This document shows, in pieces, positions 7,371 to 16,167 of a stretch of DNA of 33,506 nt (the first letter of the stretch is position 1; every line of letters begins with the position of its first letter). The DNA comes from Alcaligenaceae bacterium. Lineage in GTDB: Bacteria > Pseudomonadota > Gammaproteobacteria > Burkholderiales > Burkholderiaceae_B. Made by a program: the position numbers and the translations under genes. The notes under the pieces are model-generated. The model worked only from the letters and a program-made list of their open reading frames with translations, searched no databases and had not been told where the DNA came from. The stretch spans positions 1-33,506 of the forward strand of contig JAAZFX010000117.1 in NCBI GenBank assembly GCA_012511555.1, given 5' to 3'.

Positions 7371-9822
7371 AGTTTATACCCTGAATTTCCGTCTTGATTT
7401 GAATTGAGTCATTATCATTCCAAATCTGTAAAGGCAGACTAAAGCCTTTTACCACAACCCGCACCCCTTGTTTAAGTATATTGACCGGGTGCCTAACTGA
7501 TAGTTGAAGATTTAAGTCAAAATCACCGTTGAGCGTATTATAGCTACTACGTGGCTGTTTATTTACAAAAGAAAAACTCTCACCCTCAAGGTTTAAACTA
7601 TCAAAATTAATAACCCCCTCATCCACTTCAGCGGCAAACTCAAAACGCGTAAAAGGACTCTGCTCTCTTTCATTAAAGTCTAGTTGCAGTGAACCAGCGC
7701 CGATAAGATAATCAATATCATCTAATACTTTTTGAACAGAAAAGCCCTGCAAACGCCCTTCAGCTGCCTGAAACTTTATCTCGCCGTTAAGGTTTTCCAA
7801 CAACTCTTTTTCACTTAAACCCATAGAGATTAAATCGAGCTCAATATCAGCGTTGCCTCTTAATAACACTCGCGCTTTAAGGCCCTTTAAAAGCTCCTGC
7901 ATTTCTACATTGCTCAACTTAAGCTCAAGACTGACACTACCATCATCAAGTGACATATCGCTGTTAGCATAGAGTTCACCGCCAAATAACTGGGCACGCA
8001 GGGATTTAATTTTAATGTCACTGGAAGAATTAAAAATTAATGTCGTACCTAAATCCTTAAATGCCAAACCCCTATAAGTCATCGTGCCGATATTAAAAGT
8101 ACCGATCCCGCTTAGACGAGACAATAACTCTTGCTTTAAACTTAAATTCCGTGATTTTACTTGCAGAGCTTCGACAGCCTCAGACTCCGCTAAGAGCTCC
8201 TCATATTCAGTTGACAACTCTTTGTCAATCGCCATCTCTTGTTCAGCCGAGAGTTCTACTGCATCACTCTTACTACCATCAAGCATCAGTGAAGTAAGAG
8301 GCAAACTAGTATCAACACCTAAAATATGATCTAAGGCCAAAGACTCTGCCTGTAAATCAAAATTAATTTGCGGTTTTGATAAGCCCTCAAGCGAACCACT
8401 GAGACTCATGCGCTCAGAGTCCATCACCGCATCAGCATTAAAGTCGATGAGTCCATTTTTTAAGTCACCCTTGATTGAGGCAATGACTGGTGCTTCCTGC
8501 ACAATATCCCCATCACTCAAACTGACTTTGCCACTCAGCGCTGTATAACTGAACTCTCCACTTAACAAGTTCATTACCAAGGGAGAAGAAAAATCAATAT
8601 CAATGGTACGGTTTGCCGCCGTCAAATATTGTCCTTGAATTTTATTTTCACGTACATTGAGTTTTGAAGCTAAACCACTAAAACCATCCAACGATACATT
8701 TAAGTCCATGCTCTCTTCCCCTCTAAACTGCACTGTCCCGGTTAAAGGATCCCCTGCAGCATCAAAGCCTGAAAGATTAAGATTTGGACTATTTAATTGC
8801 CATGCAATAGAACGCTCTTGAAGATCGGCAATATCACCCTTAAGTGCTAAATTTTGTGCAAATACTTGTGTATCGACACGGTTTAAACCGATTTCATCGG
8901 CCTGCATTTGAGAGCTAATCTTTGCTAAGCGACTATCTTCACTTAATGCGCTTAATCCCAGTAGGAACTGTAACGATGTACCCTTGGCATAGCCGGTAAA
9001 ATTATCAAGACTGAAATTACCACTCAAACTGCCTTGCTCAACCTTATAACCTTGAATCTGTCCTTGAAGCGCAACATTTAGTCGTTCCGCCTGATAGATT
9101 GAAGCAGCCGGGTCTAAACGAATCATGCCGCGTATATTTAAACTGGCATTATCATCAGCGTATCGTGTATCAATCTTGGCATTTAAAGCTAAAGAAAAAG
9201 GCTCTCCAAAGGTAATACGCCCAGTATGGAGACTCATGTTCTCAAGACTAAACTGACGCTCGCTAATCAAGTCCTCAACCAAGACGCTGCCTTCCTCTAG
9301 CTCAAGACCGGCAATATCCACTTTAAACTCATTGGCAGTCAGGCGACTTTGCTCCTCTTGAGCAGCATCAGCCTCAGCCTGTTGGCGCCGATGAGCGATA
9401 TGTTCCGCATCAAAATCCAAAGGCAAGGCATAGAAGTCATCGATATTTAAACTACCGTCCGGATAACGCACAACATGTGTCTTAAAGCCTTTGACTTTCA
9501 CATGATCAACTAAAAACCGATCGAATAGCAAAGGCCACAAAGCGACAGAAAAACGTACTTCTTCCATCGAACTGAACTCTTCTTCGGAGTTCTTGTTCGA
9601 TAAGGTGACATCAGTTACTCTTAAACCAATACGCGGAAAAAGCGATAAATCAAGATCACCGTTAATTTTTAAATCACGCTCATAACGCAGCTTAATTTCC
9701 TTAACCAAACGATCCTGATAGACCTTTGGATCAAAATTAAGTACAAAAATCGCTCCCCCTACTACTGCAACCAGTAATAAGATAACGAGAGCGAAGCCAC
9801 TACGTTTAAGCCATTTATTCAT
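7369..9822 (-). CDS. asmA: AsmA family protein
   Basis: AsmA-like proteins are inner-membrane-anchored periplasmic proteins with long beta-structured bodies, linked to outer-membrane assembly and phospholipid transport. The 817-residue product has an N-terminal membrane anchor (about residues 8-30, FALVILLLVAVVGGAIFVL). The conserved opening repeat follows: LKINGDLDLSLFPRIGLRVTDVTLSN, and then RYPDGSLNIDD. The C-terminal region is a typical AsmA_2 domain (LNGEIKFQAAEGRLQGF, FTRFEFAAEVDEGVINFDSLNL). It is last in the ychF-asmA run, 34 bp after ychF. The size suggests AsmA proper or a close paralogue; the exact subfamily is uncertain. Confidence 0.88.
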   Translation of the reverse strand: MNKWLKRSGFALVILLLVAVVGGAIFVLNFDPKVYQDRLVKEIKLRYERDLKINGDLDLSLFPRIGLRVTDVTLSNKNSEEEFSSMEEVRFSVALWPLLFDRFLVDHVKVKGFKTHVVRYPDGSLNIDDFYALPLDFDAEHIAHRRQQAEADAAQEEQSRLTANEFKVDIAGLELEEGSVLVEDLISERQFSLENMSLHTGRITFGEPFSLALNAKIDTRYADDNASLNIRGMIRLDPAASIYQAERLNVALQGQIQGYKVEQGSLSGNFSLDNFTGYAKGTSLQFLLGLSALSEDSRLAKISSQMQADEIGLNRVDTQVFAQNLALKGDIADLQERSIAWQLNSPNLNLSGFDAAGDPLTGTVQFRGEESMDLNVSLDGFSGLASKLNVRENKIQGQYLTAANRTIDIDFSSPLVMNLLSGEFSYTALSGKVSLSDGDIVQEAPVIASIKGDLKNGLIDFNADAVMDSERMSLSGSLEGLSKPQINFDLQAESLALDHILGVDTSLPLTSLMLDGSKSDAVELSAEQEMAIDKELSTEYEELLAESEAVEALQVKSRNLSLKQELLSRLSGIGTFNIGTMTYRGLAFKDLGTTLIFNSSSDIKIKSLRAQLFGGELYANSDMSLDDGSVSLELKLSNVEMQELLKGLKARVLLRGNADIELDLISMGLSEKELLENLNGEIKFQAAEGRLQGFSVQKVLDDIDYLIGAGSLQLDFNEREQSPFTRFEFAAEVDEGVINFDSLNLEGESFSFVNKQPRSSYNTLNGDFDLNLQLSVRHPVNILKQGVRVVVKGFSLPLQIWNDNDSIQIKTEIQGIN

Positions 9823-9856
9823 TGTAAAAACCGTCGTTTAACCAATTTTAAACAAG

Positions 9857-10948
9857 TTAAACATTAAATAAGAAGTTAATGACATCACCGTCATGGACAA
9901 TGTAATCCTTGCCCTCAGCACGCATCTTACCTGCTTCTTTGGCACCCTGCTCACCCTTGTGAGCAACAAAATCATCGTAGCCGATTGTTTGTGCACGAAT
10001 AAAACCACGCTCAAAGTCGGTATGAATAACACCAGCAGCCTGTGGTGCGGTATCACCGACACGAATAGTCCATGCCCTAACTTCCTTGACTCCTGCTGTG
10101 AAATAAGTTTGCAAACCCAATAACTTGTATGCTGCACGAATCACGCGATTAAGGCCTGGCTCATCCATACCCATGTCCTCTAAGAAGACTAATTTATCTT
10201 CGTCATCGAGATCGGCAATTTCAGCCTCTACTGCCGCACAAACCGCTACAACCTCTGAATTTTCCCGGGCCGCATAGTCCTCAACTGCTTTTAGATGAGG
10301 GTTGTCTGTAAAACCGTCTTCACGGACATTAGCGACATAAAGCACAGGCTTGGCAGTAATAAAACTAAAGGTCTTAATTAGGGCCATATCATCTTTATCT
10401 AGACCCATACTGCGAATACTTTTAGCTTCGTTAAGGACAGGCACAACACGCTCTAATACAGCTGCCAGCTTTTGTGCCTCTTTGTCGCCGGCACGAGCAG
10501 TGCGTTGTGCTCGGTCTAAGGCCCTTTCAGCTGAAGCCAAATCTGCTAAAGCCAGCTCCGTATTGATCACTTCAATATCTTCGATAGGATTGACACGGCC
10601 TGACACGTGGATGACATTATCATCTTCAAAGCAACGTACAACATGCGTAATGGCGTCTGTTTCGCGGATATTGGCCAAGAACTGATTACCCAGTCCCTCA
10701 CCCTTGGAGGCTCCTGCTACAAGACCGGCAATATCCACAAACTCAACAGTCGCCGGTAAAACGCGCTGTGGCTTGACAATTTCGGACAAACTATCCAAAC
10801 GCGGGTCAGGTACTTCGACAATACCGACATTGGGCTCAATTGTACAGAAGGGATAGTTTTCAGCAGCAATACCAGCCTTGGTAAGCGCATTAAATAAAGT
10901 TGATTTGCCAACGTTCGGTAAACCGACAATACCACATTGAAGTGCCAT
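9857..10948 (-). CDS. ychF: Redox-responsive ATPase/GTPase YchF (OLA1 family)
   Basis: YchF is a conserved Obg-like P-loop protein that prefers ATP, associates with ribosomes and is linked to oxidative-stress responses. The 363 residues match the family length exactly. Motifs are [15 protein letters not shown] (G1), [41 protein letters not shown] (G3), and the C-terminal TGS domain with TVGYDDF-like [11 protein letters not shown] and [18 protein letters not shown]. In gammaproteobacteria it normally follows pth directly; here a CPBP protease gene is inserted between them. A palindrome AATAAC-CC-GTTATT (10983-10996) lies in the 141-bp upstream gap. Confidence 0.97.
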   Translation of the reverse strand: MALQCGIVGLPNVGKSTLFNALTKAGIAAENYPFCTIEPNVGIVEVPDPRLDSLSEIVKPQRVLPATVEFVDIAGLVAGASKGEGLGNQFLANIRETDAITHVVRCFEDDNVIHVSGRVNPIEDIEVINTELALADLASAERALDRAQRTARAGDKEAQKLAAVLERVVPVLNEAKSIRSMGLDKDDMALIKTFSFITAKPVLYVANVREDGFTDNPHLKAVEDYAARENSEVVAVCAAVEAEIADLDDEDKLVFLEDMGMDEPGLNRVIRAAYKLLGLQTYFTAGVKEVRAWTIRVGDTAPQAAGVIHTDFERGFIRAQTIGYDDFVAHKGEQGAKEAGKMRAEGKDYIVHDGDVINFLFNV

Positions 10949-11089
10949 ATTAATCCTGAAAATTAATGAGATAAATATAAATAATAACCCGTTATTTTAA
11001 CCATAAAATCAGTTAGATACAGTTAAATAGCGTTTTGTAAGTTTTTGCAAGAAACGATGCAAACACATTAATAACGTTGACCCTTTGTT

Positions 11090-11908
11090 TTAGTCCAAAG
11101 GAACGCCTAAGAGTTTCAATATAACGATTAAAAAGACCGGTCCGCCATTGAAAATGGCATGTAAATAAATCGAGTTGGCTATACCGTACCTTACTCGCAT
11201 CCACATCAAAACAAGTCCCGAGAACCACTGCGGCATCACCATGACCAGGATGGTGAGCGTACTAGCCCTACTAAACTCATAATTAAAAATATGCATATAA
11301 GCAAAACCAAAAACCAATATATGCATAATAATCACAAAGTATTGACGATATAACCTTAGAAACCAAAAAGGCAAATGCCAATACTTACCATAACGATCTA
11401 ATCCGAACCTTGGATAAACAATCATCACTACCGCTAAAACCGCTATCAAACAGACGGTTCCAACCACGGTACCCTGTTTTAAAAGCACAAACACCATTAT
11501 CGGCATCATCCAAAGTGCTAATAATGGTCGTCGTATATTAAAACGGAATAATATCTCCTCAACAATAGGTGCCCAAATAACAGCTAAAGGCACCAACATG
11601 TAAGAGAAGTGTACACGATGGCTGGCATCAACCCCACCTGCTGCCACCAAGGCAATAGGTGCCAGCACCAAAACATTGATGGCCCACATAAAAGCGGCCC
11701 ATTGGAACATCCTCTTCCACGAGGTATTGACTTGCCAGTCTTTTACCCAACCATTACCTGCACCACGCCCATAACCACGACGAAAATCCGGCTTTACAAG
11801 AAAACGGAAAAAATCACGCAATTGAGCATAAAAACGCTCTGCCTGATGTGGTGCCGGCGGTTTTTTATTCATATGCCGAGGTGTCGAGAACAAACTGTTA
11901 TTAGTCAT
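11090..11908 (-). CDS. CPBP family glutamic-type intramembrane protease
   Basis: This 272-residue multi-span membrane protein carries the three hallmarks of the CPBP (CAAX/Abi) family: EEILFR (EExxxR, motif 1), FAYMH (FxxxH, motif 2) and HAIFN (HxxxN, motif 3). All the proposed catalytic residues are intact. The hydrophobic segments cluster at about residues 75-95, 105-125, 130-175, 190-210 and 225-265, after a cytoplasmic Pro/Arg-rich N-terminus. Bacterial members include prenyl-protein proteases and bacteriocin self-immunity proteins, but most are uncharacterised, so the substrate is unknown. The start is 13 bp after the pth stop, and it separates pth from ychF. Confidence 0.85.
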   Translation of the reverse strand: MTNNSLFSTPRHMNKKPPAPHQAERFYAQLRDFFRFLVKPDFRRGYGRGAGNGWVKDWQVNTSWKRMFQWAAFMWAINVLVLAPIALVAAGGVDASHRVHFSYMLVPLAVIWAPIVEEILFRFNIRRPLLALWMMPIMVFVLLKQGTVVGTVCLIAVLAVVMIVYPRFGLDRYGKYWHLPFWFLRLYRQYFVIIMHILVFGFAYMHIFNYEFSRASTLTILVMVMPQWFSGLVLMWMRVRYGIANSIYLHAIFNGGPVFLIVILKLLGVPLD

Positions 11909-11921
11909 GCCTTGAATCTAT

Positions 11922-12515
11922 TTATACCTTGGGTTCTGCCAACAAACGATTAGCTTTGTCCTTATCGCCTGCTAACAACGCAGGTATAGCCTGTCTAGCC
12001 CGATATAAACTATCAACTATCAGCTCATGATCTTCTTTGGAGGGCATGTGCAAGACAAAATCAGACACTCCCTGCTGGAGATTTAGGGTGCGCGGATGGC
12101 CAATGCCGACACGCAAACGCCAATAGTTGCTGCCACCCATCTTGCTATGTATATCACGCAGGCCATTATGACCCGCATGACCACCACCTTTTTTTAATTT
12201 AATCTGACCAGGCATCAAATCCAGTTCGTCATGAATTACTAAAATACTTTCTAAAGGAATTTTATAGAAATGACTAAGCGCTTGTACTGCTTTGCCAGAA
12301 AGATTCATAAAAGTAGCCGGTTTAAGGATGAAAATATTTTCACCAGCCAACCTAAACTTGGCTACCTCACCGAAAAAGTTATTTTCCAGTAAAAAACTGG
12401 CTTTAAAATCATCTGCCAAGAGATCAGCCATCCAAAACCCGGCATTATGACGTGTTGTCTCATACTTAGGACCGGGGTTACCTAAACCAACAATTAAACG
12501 AATTGAATCTGTCAT
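11922..12515 (-). CDS. pth: Peptidyl-tRNA hydrolase
   Basis: Pth releases tRNA from prematurely dropped peptidyl-tRNA. The 197-residue product contains [25 protein letters not shown] with the catalytic His in TRHNAG. It also has FMNLSGKAV, and [30 protein letters not shown] with the catalytic Asp. All active-site residues seen in E. coli Pth are present. It lies downstream of the terminator following rplY, so it probably has its own promoter or depends on read-through, and it leads the pth-CPBP-ychF run. Confidence 0.97.
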   Translation of the reverse strand: MTDSIRLIVGLGNPGPKYETTRHNAGFWMADLLADDFKASFLLENNFFGEVAKFRLAGENIFILKPATFMNLSGKAVQALSHFYKIPLESILVIHDELDLMPGQIKLKKGGGHAGHNGLRDIHSKMGGSNYWRLRVGIGHPRTLNLQQGVSDFVLHMPSKEDHELIVDSLYRARQAIPALLAGDKDKANRLLAEPKV

Positions 12516-12530
12516 TTTCCTGAACTAAAT

Positions 12531-12571
12531 AAAAAAACCCTTGCACGCCAGTTTAACGCATGCAAGGGTTT
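12531..12571 (-). terminator. Intrinsic terminator after rplY
   Basis: On the minus strand, AAACCCTTGCA and TGCAAGGGTTT form an 11-bp stem around a 15-nt loop and are followed by seven U. The hairpin starts about 20 bp after the rplY stop codon, so it ends the prs-rplY transcript before pth. Confidence 0.9.
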
Positions 12572-12591
12572 AGAACATTTTCAAATAGAAA

Positions 12592-13218
12592 TTATTCTTC
12601 TGAAGGTGCTTCACCCTCTCCAGCTGCAGATTCTGCTTCTTCAGCCGCAGGCTCTTCAGCTTGAACAGCAACAATAGCTGCAGTAGCAAGAGTTTCAGTA
12701 GCTGCTGTCAAGAACTCAACACCAGCTGGCGCTGCGATTGACTCAACAGTTAATACATCACCGTTTTTCATGTCAGCTAAGTCAACAACGATCTCTGCAG
12801 GCAAGTCAGCAGGTAAGCAGCTAACCTCAATATCAGTAAGAATTGTGTTGATGCTGGCATTTTCCAACTTAACAGCAGGTGACTCGTCTGCATTGATGTA
12901 AGTTAATGGTACACGAGTAACGATCGCGACGTCAGCACGTACGCGCTGGAAGTCTATGTGTAAAACGATAGGCTTATATGGGTGCCATTGAACAGCACGC
13001 AATAAAACCTTTTGGTTTTTACCCTCTAGATCCATCTCTAGTACGGAAGAACCAAAACCAGGCTTACGTAAAGCATGGTAAATTTCGTTGTGATCTAACT
13101 CGATGTTTTGGGCGTCATCCTTACCACCATAAACAATGGCTGGTACTCGGCCCGCGCGACGCAGGCGGCGGCTCGCACTCGAACCCTGGACGCTACGCGT
13201 AGTGGCTGAAAACTTCAT
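12592..13218 (-). CDS. rplY: 50S ribosomal protein L25 (Ctc form)
   Basis: L25 binds 5S rRNA in the 50S subunit. The N-terminal domain shows RSVQGSSASRRLRRAGRVPAIVYGG and LHIDFQRV, typical of L25. The protein also has the second, TL5/Ctc-like domain and an Ala/Glu-rich tail (EEPAAEEAESAAGEGEAPSEE), giving 208 residues, the long form common in Pseudomonas-type bacteria. The ORF track starts four codons earlier at a TTG, but the ATG of MKFSATT has GGAG at 7 bp, and the TTG overlaps that Shine-Dalgarno, so 13218 is the better start. It lies downstream of prs, with an RNA hairpin between them. Confidence 0.95.
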   Translation of the reverse strand: MKFSATTRSVQGSSASRRLRRAGRVPAIVYGGKDDAQNIELDHNEIYHALRKPGFGSSVLEMDLEGKNQKVLLRAVQWHPYKPIVLHIDFQRVRADVAIVTRVPLTYINADESPAVKLENASINTILTDIEVSCLPADLPAEIVVDLADMKNGDVLTVESIAAPAGVEFLTAATETLATAAIVAVQAEEPAAEEAESAAGEGEAPSEE

Positions 13219-13299
13219 AAAAAACTCCAAATATAAAAAACACCTGAAAACCTCAGGCTAAGGTAAACACCTGCTAATACTAATATCTTAGCAAGTGCC

Positions 13300-13328
13300 G
13301 GCTTAGCGCCGCGACCAGCGCCTAAGCC
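13300..13328 (-). promoter_or_regulatory. GC-rich hairpin between prs and rplY
   Basis: GGCTTAG and CTAAGCC, extended by GCGC/GCGC with one bulge, form a strong stem in the 131-bp gap between prs and rplY. No U tract follows on the minus strand, so it is a poor terminator. It may be a processing or mRNA-stabilising element, or a leader structure for rplY. A smaller hairpin, CCTGA/TCAGG (13243-13257), lies just before the rplY Shine-Dalgarno. Confidence 0.45.
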
Positions 13329-13349
13329 CTAAAAAACTGTTAGGAATCG

Positions 13350-14336
13350 TTACTCTACAAATAAAGAGCTAACAGACTCGGCAGAAGCGATTCGCTCGAT
13401 CGTCTCGCCCAATAAAGCAGCAGACGATAATTGGCGAATTTTATCACATGCTCTAGCGTCATCGCGCAAAGGAATGGTATCAGTCACGACTAAACCATCT
13501 AATTGTGACTCTGCCACACGCTCAACTGCACCACCTGACAAAACAGGGTGAGTACAATAAGCATAAACTGCTTTAGCACCACGCGCTTTCAGCGCTGAGG
13601 CTGCCTTACACAAAGTACCCGCTGTATCAACCATATCGTCCATCAATAAACAGGTACGACCATCAACATCACCAATAATATTCATTACCTCGGAGACATT
13701 AGCACGTGGGCGACGTTTATCAATAATGGCTAAATCTGCTTCTAATTGCTTAGCTAATGCTCGTGCTCGCACCACACCACCGATGTCCGGTGACACGACA
13801 ATCAGATCGCTATAGTTTTGCTTGGCAATATCTGCTAACAGCACAGGACCCGCGTAAATATTATCCACAGGAATATCGAAGAATCCTTGAATTTGGTCAG
13901 CATGTAAATCCATAGTCAACACACGGTCAACACCCACACGCTGAAGCATGTTTGCGACTACCTTGGCAGTAATTGCCACACGCGCAGAACGAGGACGGCG
14001 GTCCTGTCTGGCATAACCAAAATAGGGGATGGCCGCAGTAATACGACCGGCTGAGGCACGGCGCAGAGCATCAACCATCACCATAATCTCCATGAGATTA
14101 TCATTGGTTGGCGCACAAGTTGGCTGTAATACAAAAACATCACGACCACGGACGTTTTCCAGAATCTCGGCCATCACCTCTCCATCAGAGAAGCGCCCCA
14201 CCGTCATTTGTCCCAAGGACATATCTAAATGATTAACAACATCAACAGCTAAACGAGGATTGGCTGTACCCGTAAAAATCATGAAATTATGATGAGGGTC
14301 AACTGCCTGGTCGTGCAAATTAGGTGTATGGGTCAT
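13350..14336 (-). CDS. prs: Ribose-phosphate pyrophosphokinase (PRPP synthetase)
   Basis: Prs makes PRPP from ribose 5-phosphate and ATP for nucleotide, His and Trp synthesis. Signatures in order are [67 protein letters not shown] and the PRPP-binding loop [13 protein letters not shown]. The track starts at a TTG (14360), but the ATG eight codons later (MTHTPNL) has AGGT at about 7 bp and is closer to the family's N-terminus, so 14336 is preferred (328 residues, still about 13 longer than E. coli). It follows tRNA-Gln and its terminator. Confidence 0.96.
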   Translation of the reverse strand: MTHTPNLHDQAVDPHHNFMIFTGTANPRLAVDVVNHLDMSLGQMTVGRFSDGEVMAEILENVRGRDVFVLQPTCAPTNDNLMEIMVMVDALRRASAGRITAAIPYFGYARQDRRPRSARVAITAKVVANMLQRVGVDRVLTMDLHADQIQGFFDIPVDNIYAGPVLLADIAKQNYSDLIVVSPDIGGVVRARALAKQLEADLAIIDKRRPRANVSEVMNIIGDVDGRTCLLMDDMVDTAGTLCKAASALKARGAKAVYAYCTHPVLSGGAVERVAESQLDGLVVTDTIPLRDDARACDKIRQLSSAALLGETIERIASAESVSSLFVE

Positions 14337-14377
14337 GACTATACCTGAGATTGTGTGCAATAGATAATTTTTGGCAC

Positions 14378-14447
14378 AAAAAAAACCGTACTAGCTACAA
14401 CCAAGAATGGCACATAATGTGTGTTGTGCTAGCTGTAAGCGTACGGT
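14378..14447 (-). terminator. Elaborate intrinsic terminator downstream of tRNA-Gln
   Basis: On the minus strand ACCGTAC and GTACGGT close a long structure. Inside it, CTAGC/GCTAG-type and GTTGT/ACAAC segments pair with a bulge, and there is an inner CACAT-A-ATGTG hairpin. The outer stem is followed directly by eight U. It should end the tRNA-Gln transcript, about 40 bp before the prs start. Confidence 0.8.
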
Positions 14448-14470
14448 CTATTCAAAATCGTTCAAGTGGA

Positions 14471-14547
14471 TGGCTGGGCTGGAAGGATTCGAACCTTCGC
14501 GTGCCGGAATCAAAATCCGGTGCCTTAACCAACTTGGCTACAGCCCA
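14471..14547 (-). tRNA. tRNA-Gln (anticodon TTG)
   Basis: The minus strand folds as a complete cloverleaf. Acceptor arms TGGGCTG and CAGCCCA are followed by an encoded GCCA end. The D arm contains AGTTGGTTAA. The anticodon stem is CCGGA/TCCGG with loop TTTTGAT, so the anticodon is TTG. The T arm is GAAGG-TTCGAAT-CCTTC. The 5' TGGG and the overall sequence resemble E. coli tRNA-Gln. Its place between ispE and prs is the same as in Pseudomonas. Confidence 0.97.
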
Positions 14548-14662
14548 TCACCTGAAAGATAAAATTATACATCTTTCTTTAAAAGTAGCAAGTCATTTTA
14601 GTGTTTTCAACAAAACTGTGTCTTTTTTGTATCAAAACAGCAACAAAGTTAAAAAACAACTT

Positions 14663-15574
14663 CTAACTAGAGATGCCATCAACAACCACGCAACGCAGTT
14701 GTAATAACTTAAGCGGATGATCAGCGCCAAGAGTTTGAAATGCTGCCTCTACAAGTCCTTGTGCCGCTTTGGCGGCAGCTTGCGTATCATAAGCCGCAAA
14801 AAACACCGAACCGGCTCCACTCATACGCACTTCAAAACCTAAATCGGTTAGGAATTGGCGCATCACCTCCAAGTTGGGGTGCTGCGCACATGCCACCGAC
14901 TCTAAATCATTGCGCCCATAATGCCAAGGCTGCTTAGAATCACCCAGTACAAACTCCAAGTCGGACACACTTAATTGGCCACTATCTCTTTTTAGATGAG
15001 GGTCTTTAAAAATACTAGGGGTTGGAATTGCCAACTTTGGCACAAAAAGCACATAGTGCACTTTATTTAAACGCTTGCTGAGATCCTCTGAGAGCTGAGT
15101 GATGCGCTCCCCTATTCCTTCAACAATGGCCGGCTTTGCATAAAGAAAAAACGGCACATCAGCACCCAACTGCAAAGCCAGGGGCAAAAGCTCTTCTCTC
15201 GTCAAGCGCAAGTCCCACAGCTGATTGAGAGCCAACAATGTCGTAGCGGCATCACTGGAACCGCCCCCTAAACCTGCACCACTAGGAATTACTTTGTGCA
15301 ATTCGATATCCACACCTAACTCAGGTCTGCACACATGCGCCCTCAATAAGCGAGCGGCTTTAACAACCAAGTCATCGTCTTCAGGAATCTCGGCGATAGT
15401 GCTTATGCGCCTCACCTGTGCTAAAGCATTTTGACTAAAAACCAGACTATCATAGAGCGCAATGGGCACAAACAAACTTTGCAGCAAATGATAACCATCA
15501 TCGCGGCGACCGGTAATATGCAAAAACAGATTCAGCTTAGCAGGTGCCTTGGCCCTAATAACAGAAGAACTCAT
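14663..15574 (-). CDS. ispE: 4-diphosphocytidyl-2-C-methyl-D-erythritol kinase
   Basis: IspE phosphorylates CDP-methylerythritol in the MEP isoprenoid pathway. The 303-residue GHMP-kinase-fold protein has APAKLNLFLHITGRRDDGYHLLQSLF at its N-terminus, with the catalytic Lys and substrate-binding residues. The ATP-binding glycine loop is IPSGAGLGGGSSDAATTLL at about residues 91-110. A C-terminal RMSGAGSVFFA is also present. It starts 5 bp after lolB and is the last protein gene of the TPR-lolB-ispE run, upstream of tRNA-Gln. Confidence 0.96.
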   Translation of the reverse strand: MSSSVIRAKAPAKLNLFLHITGRRDDGYHLLQSLFVPIALYDSLVFSQNALAQVRRISTIAEIPEDDDLVVKAARLLRAHVCRPELGVDIELHKVIPSGAGLGGGSSDAATTLLALNQLWDLRLTREELLPLALQLGADVPFFLYAKPAIVEGIGERITQLSEDLSKRLNKVHYVLFVPKLAIPTPSIFKDPHLKRDSGQLSVSDLEFVLGDSKQPWHYGRNDLESVACAQHPNLEVMRQFLTDLGFEVRMSGAGSVFFAAYDTQAAAKAAQGLVEAAFQTLGADHPLKLLQLRCVVVDGISS

Positions 15575-15579
15575 GATTA

Positions 15580-16164
15580 TTAATGATCAATCGTTAGACG
15601 AACTGTAATGCGCTCTACCGCTTCATTGCGAATTAAATGCAAACGAGTTGGCCCCTTGGCATCATAAGCACTTAAATTGATTTGCCAACCATGTTGGTAA
15701 GCAGATACCAATCGACCCTGCTCATCACGTTCAACATTTTGAGCCTGGATCGCAGGCATTAGCTCCCCCCTCACCCAATAGCGGAGACCACTCACCGGCA
15801 AGGGACGCCCATCAAGCACTCTAGCCATTAAATCGTCCGGACTGACTGCAACCAGACGCTGATCTGAGCTATTAATCAAGACAGATTGAAAATCGCTAAC
15901 CTCTACACGAGCCAGGGTGTTACCCAAAGGATTCGTTAGATCGATGTCAAGCGTACGACCCCGATCGCGCCAGACAAAACCGCCCTGCACTGCATCTTTA
16001 TTGACATTATCACGTTTATCATAAGATAAAACAGCAAATCGCCCCACTCGAACTTCCTCAGTCAATTGCTCGCTATCAACCTTTGGAGTTAGCGTACACG
16101 CAGACATAAGAGTAACGCTTGAAACAAACAAAGCACCTAAGAACCTTTTTAAAAAAACTTGCAT
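15580..16164 (-). CDS. lolB: Outer-membrane lipoprotein LolB
   Basis: LolB receives lipoproteins from LolA and inserts them into the outer membrane. The 194-residue product begins with a lipoprotein signal peptide, with a basic N-terminus, a hydrophobic core and lipobox LMSAC (lipidated Cys at about residue 23). The body contains GGFVWRDRGRTLDIDLTNPLGNTLARVEV, in line with the LolB half-barrel. The primary sequence of LolB is weakly conserved; position directly upstream of ispE is strong support. It begins 3 bp after the TPR gene stop. Confidence 0.92.
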   Translation of the reverse strand: MQVFLKRFLGALFVSSVTLMSACTLTPKVDSEQLTEEVRVGRFAVLSYDKRDNVNKDAVQGGFVWRDRGRTLDIDLTNPLGNTLARVEVSDFQSVLINSSDQRLVAVSPDDLMARVLDGRPLPVSGLRYWVRGELMPAIQAQNVERDEQGRLVSAYQHGWQINLSAYDAKGPTRLHLIRNEAVERITVRLTIDH

Positions 16165-16167
16165 AAC

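Noticed and set aside
11013-11228. Minus-strand ORF of 71 residues after the CPBP gene
   Set aside because: It overlaps the 3' end of the CPBP protease gene out of frame, has no recognisable domain and no good ribosome binding site.
14351-14704. Plus-strand ORF of 117 residues
   Set aside because: It runs across the prs leader, the terminator, the tRNA-Gln gene and into ispE on the opposite strand, so it is a chance open frame.
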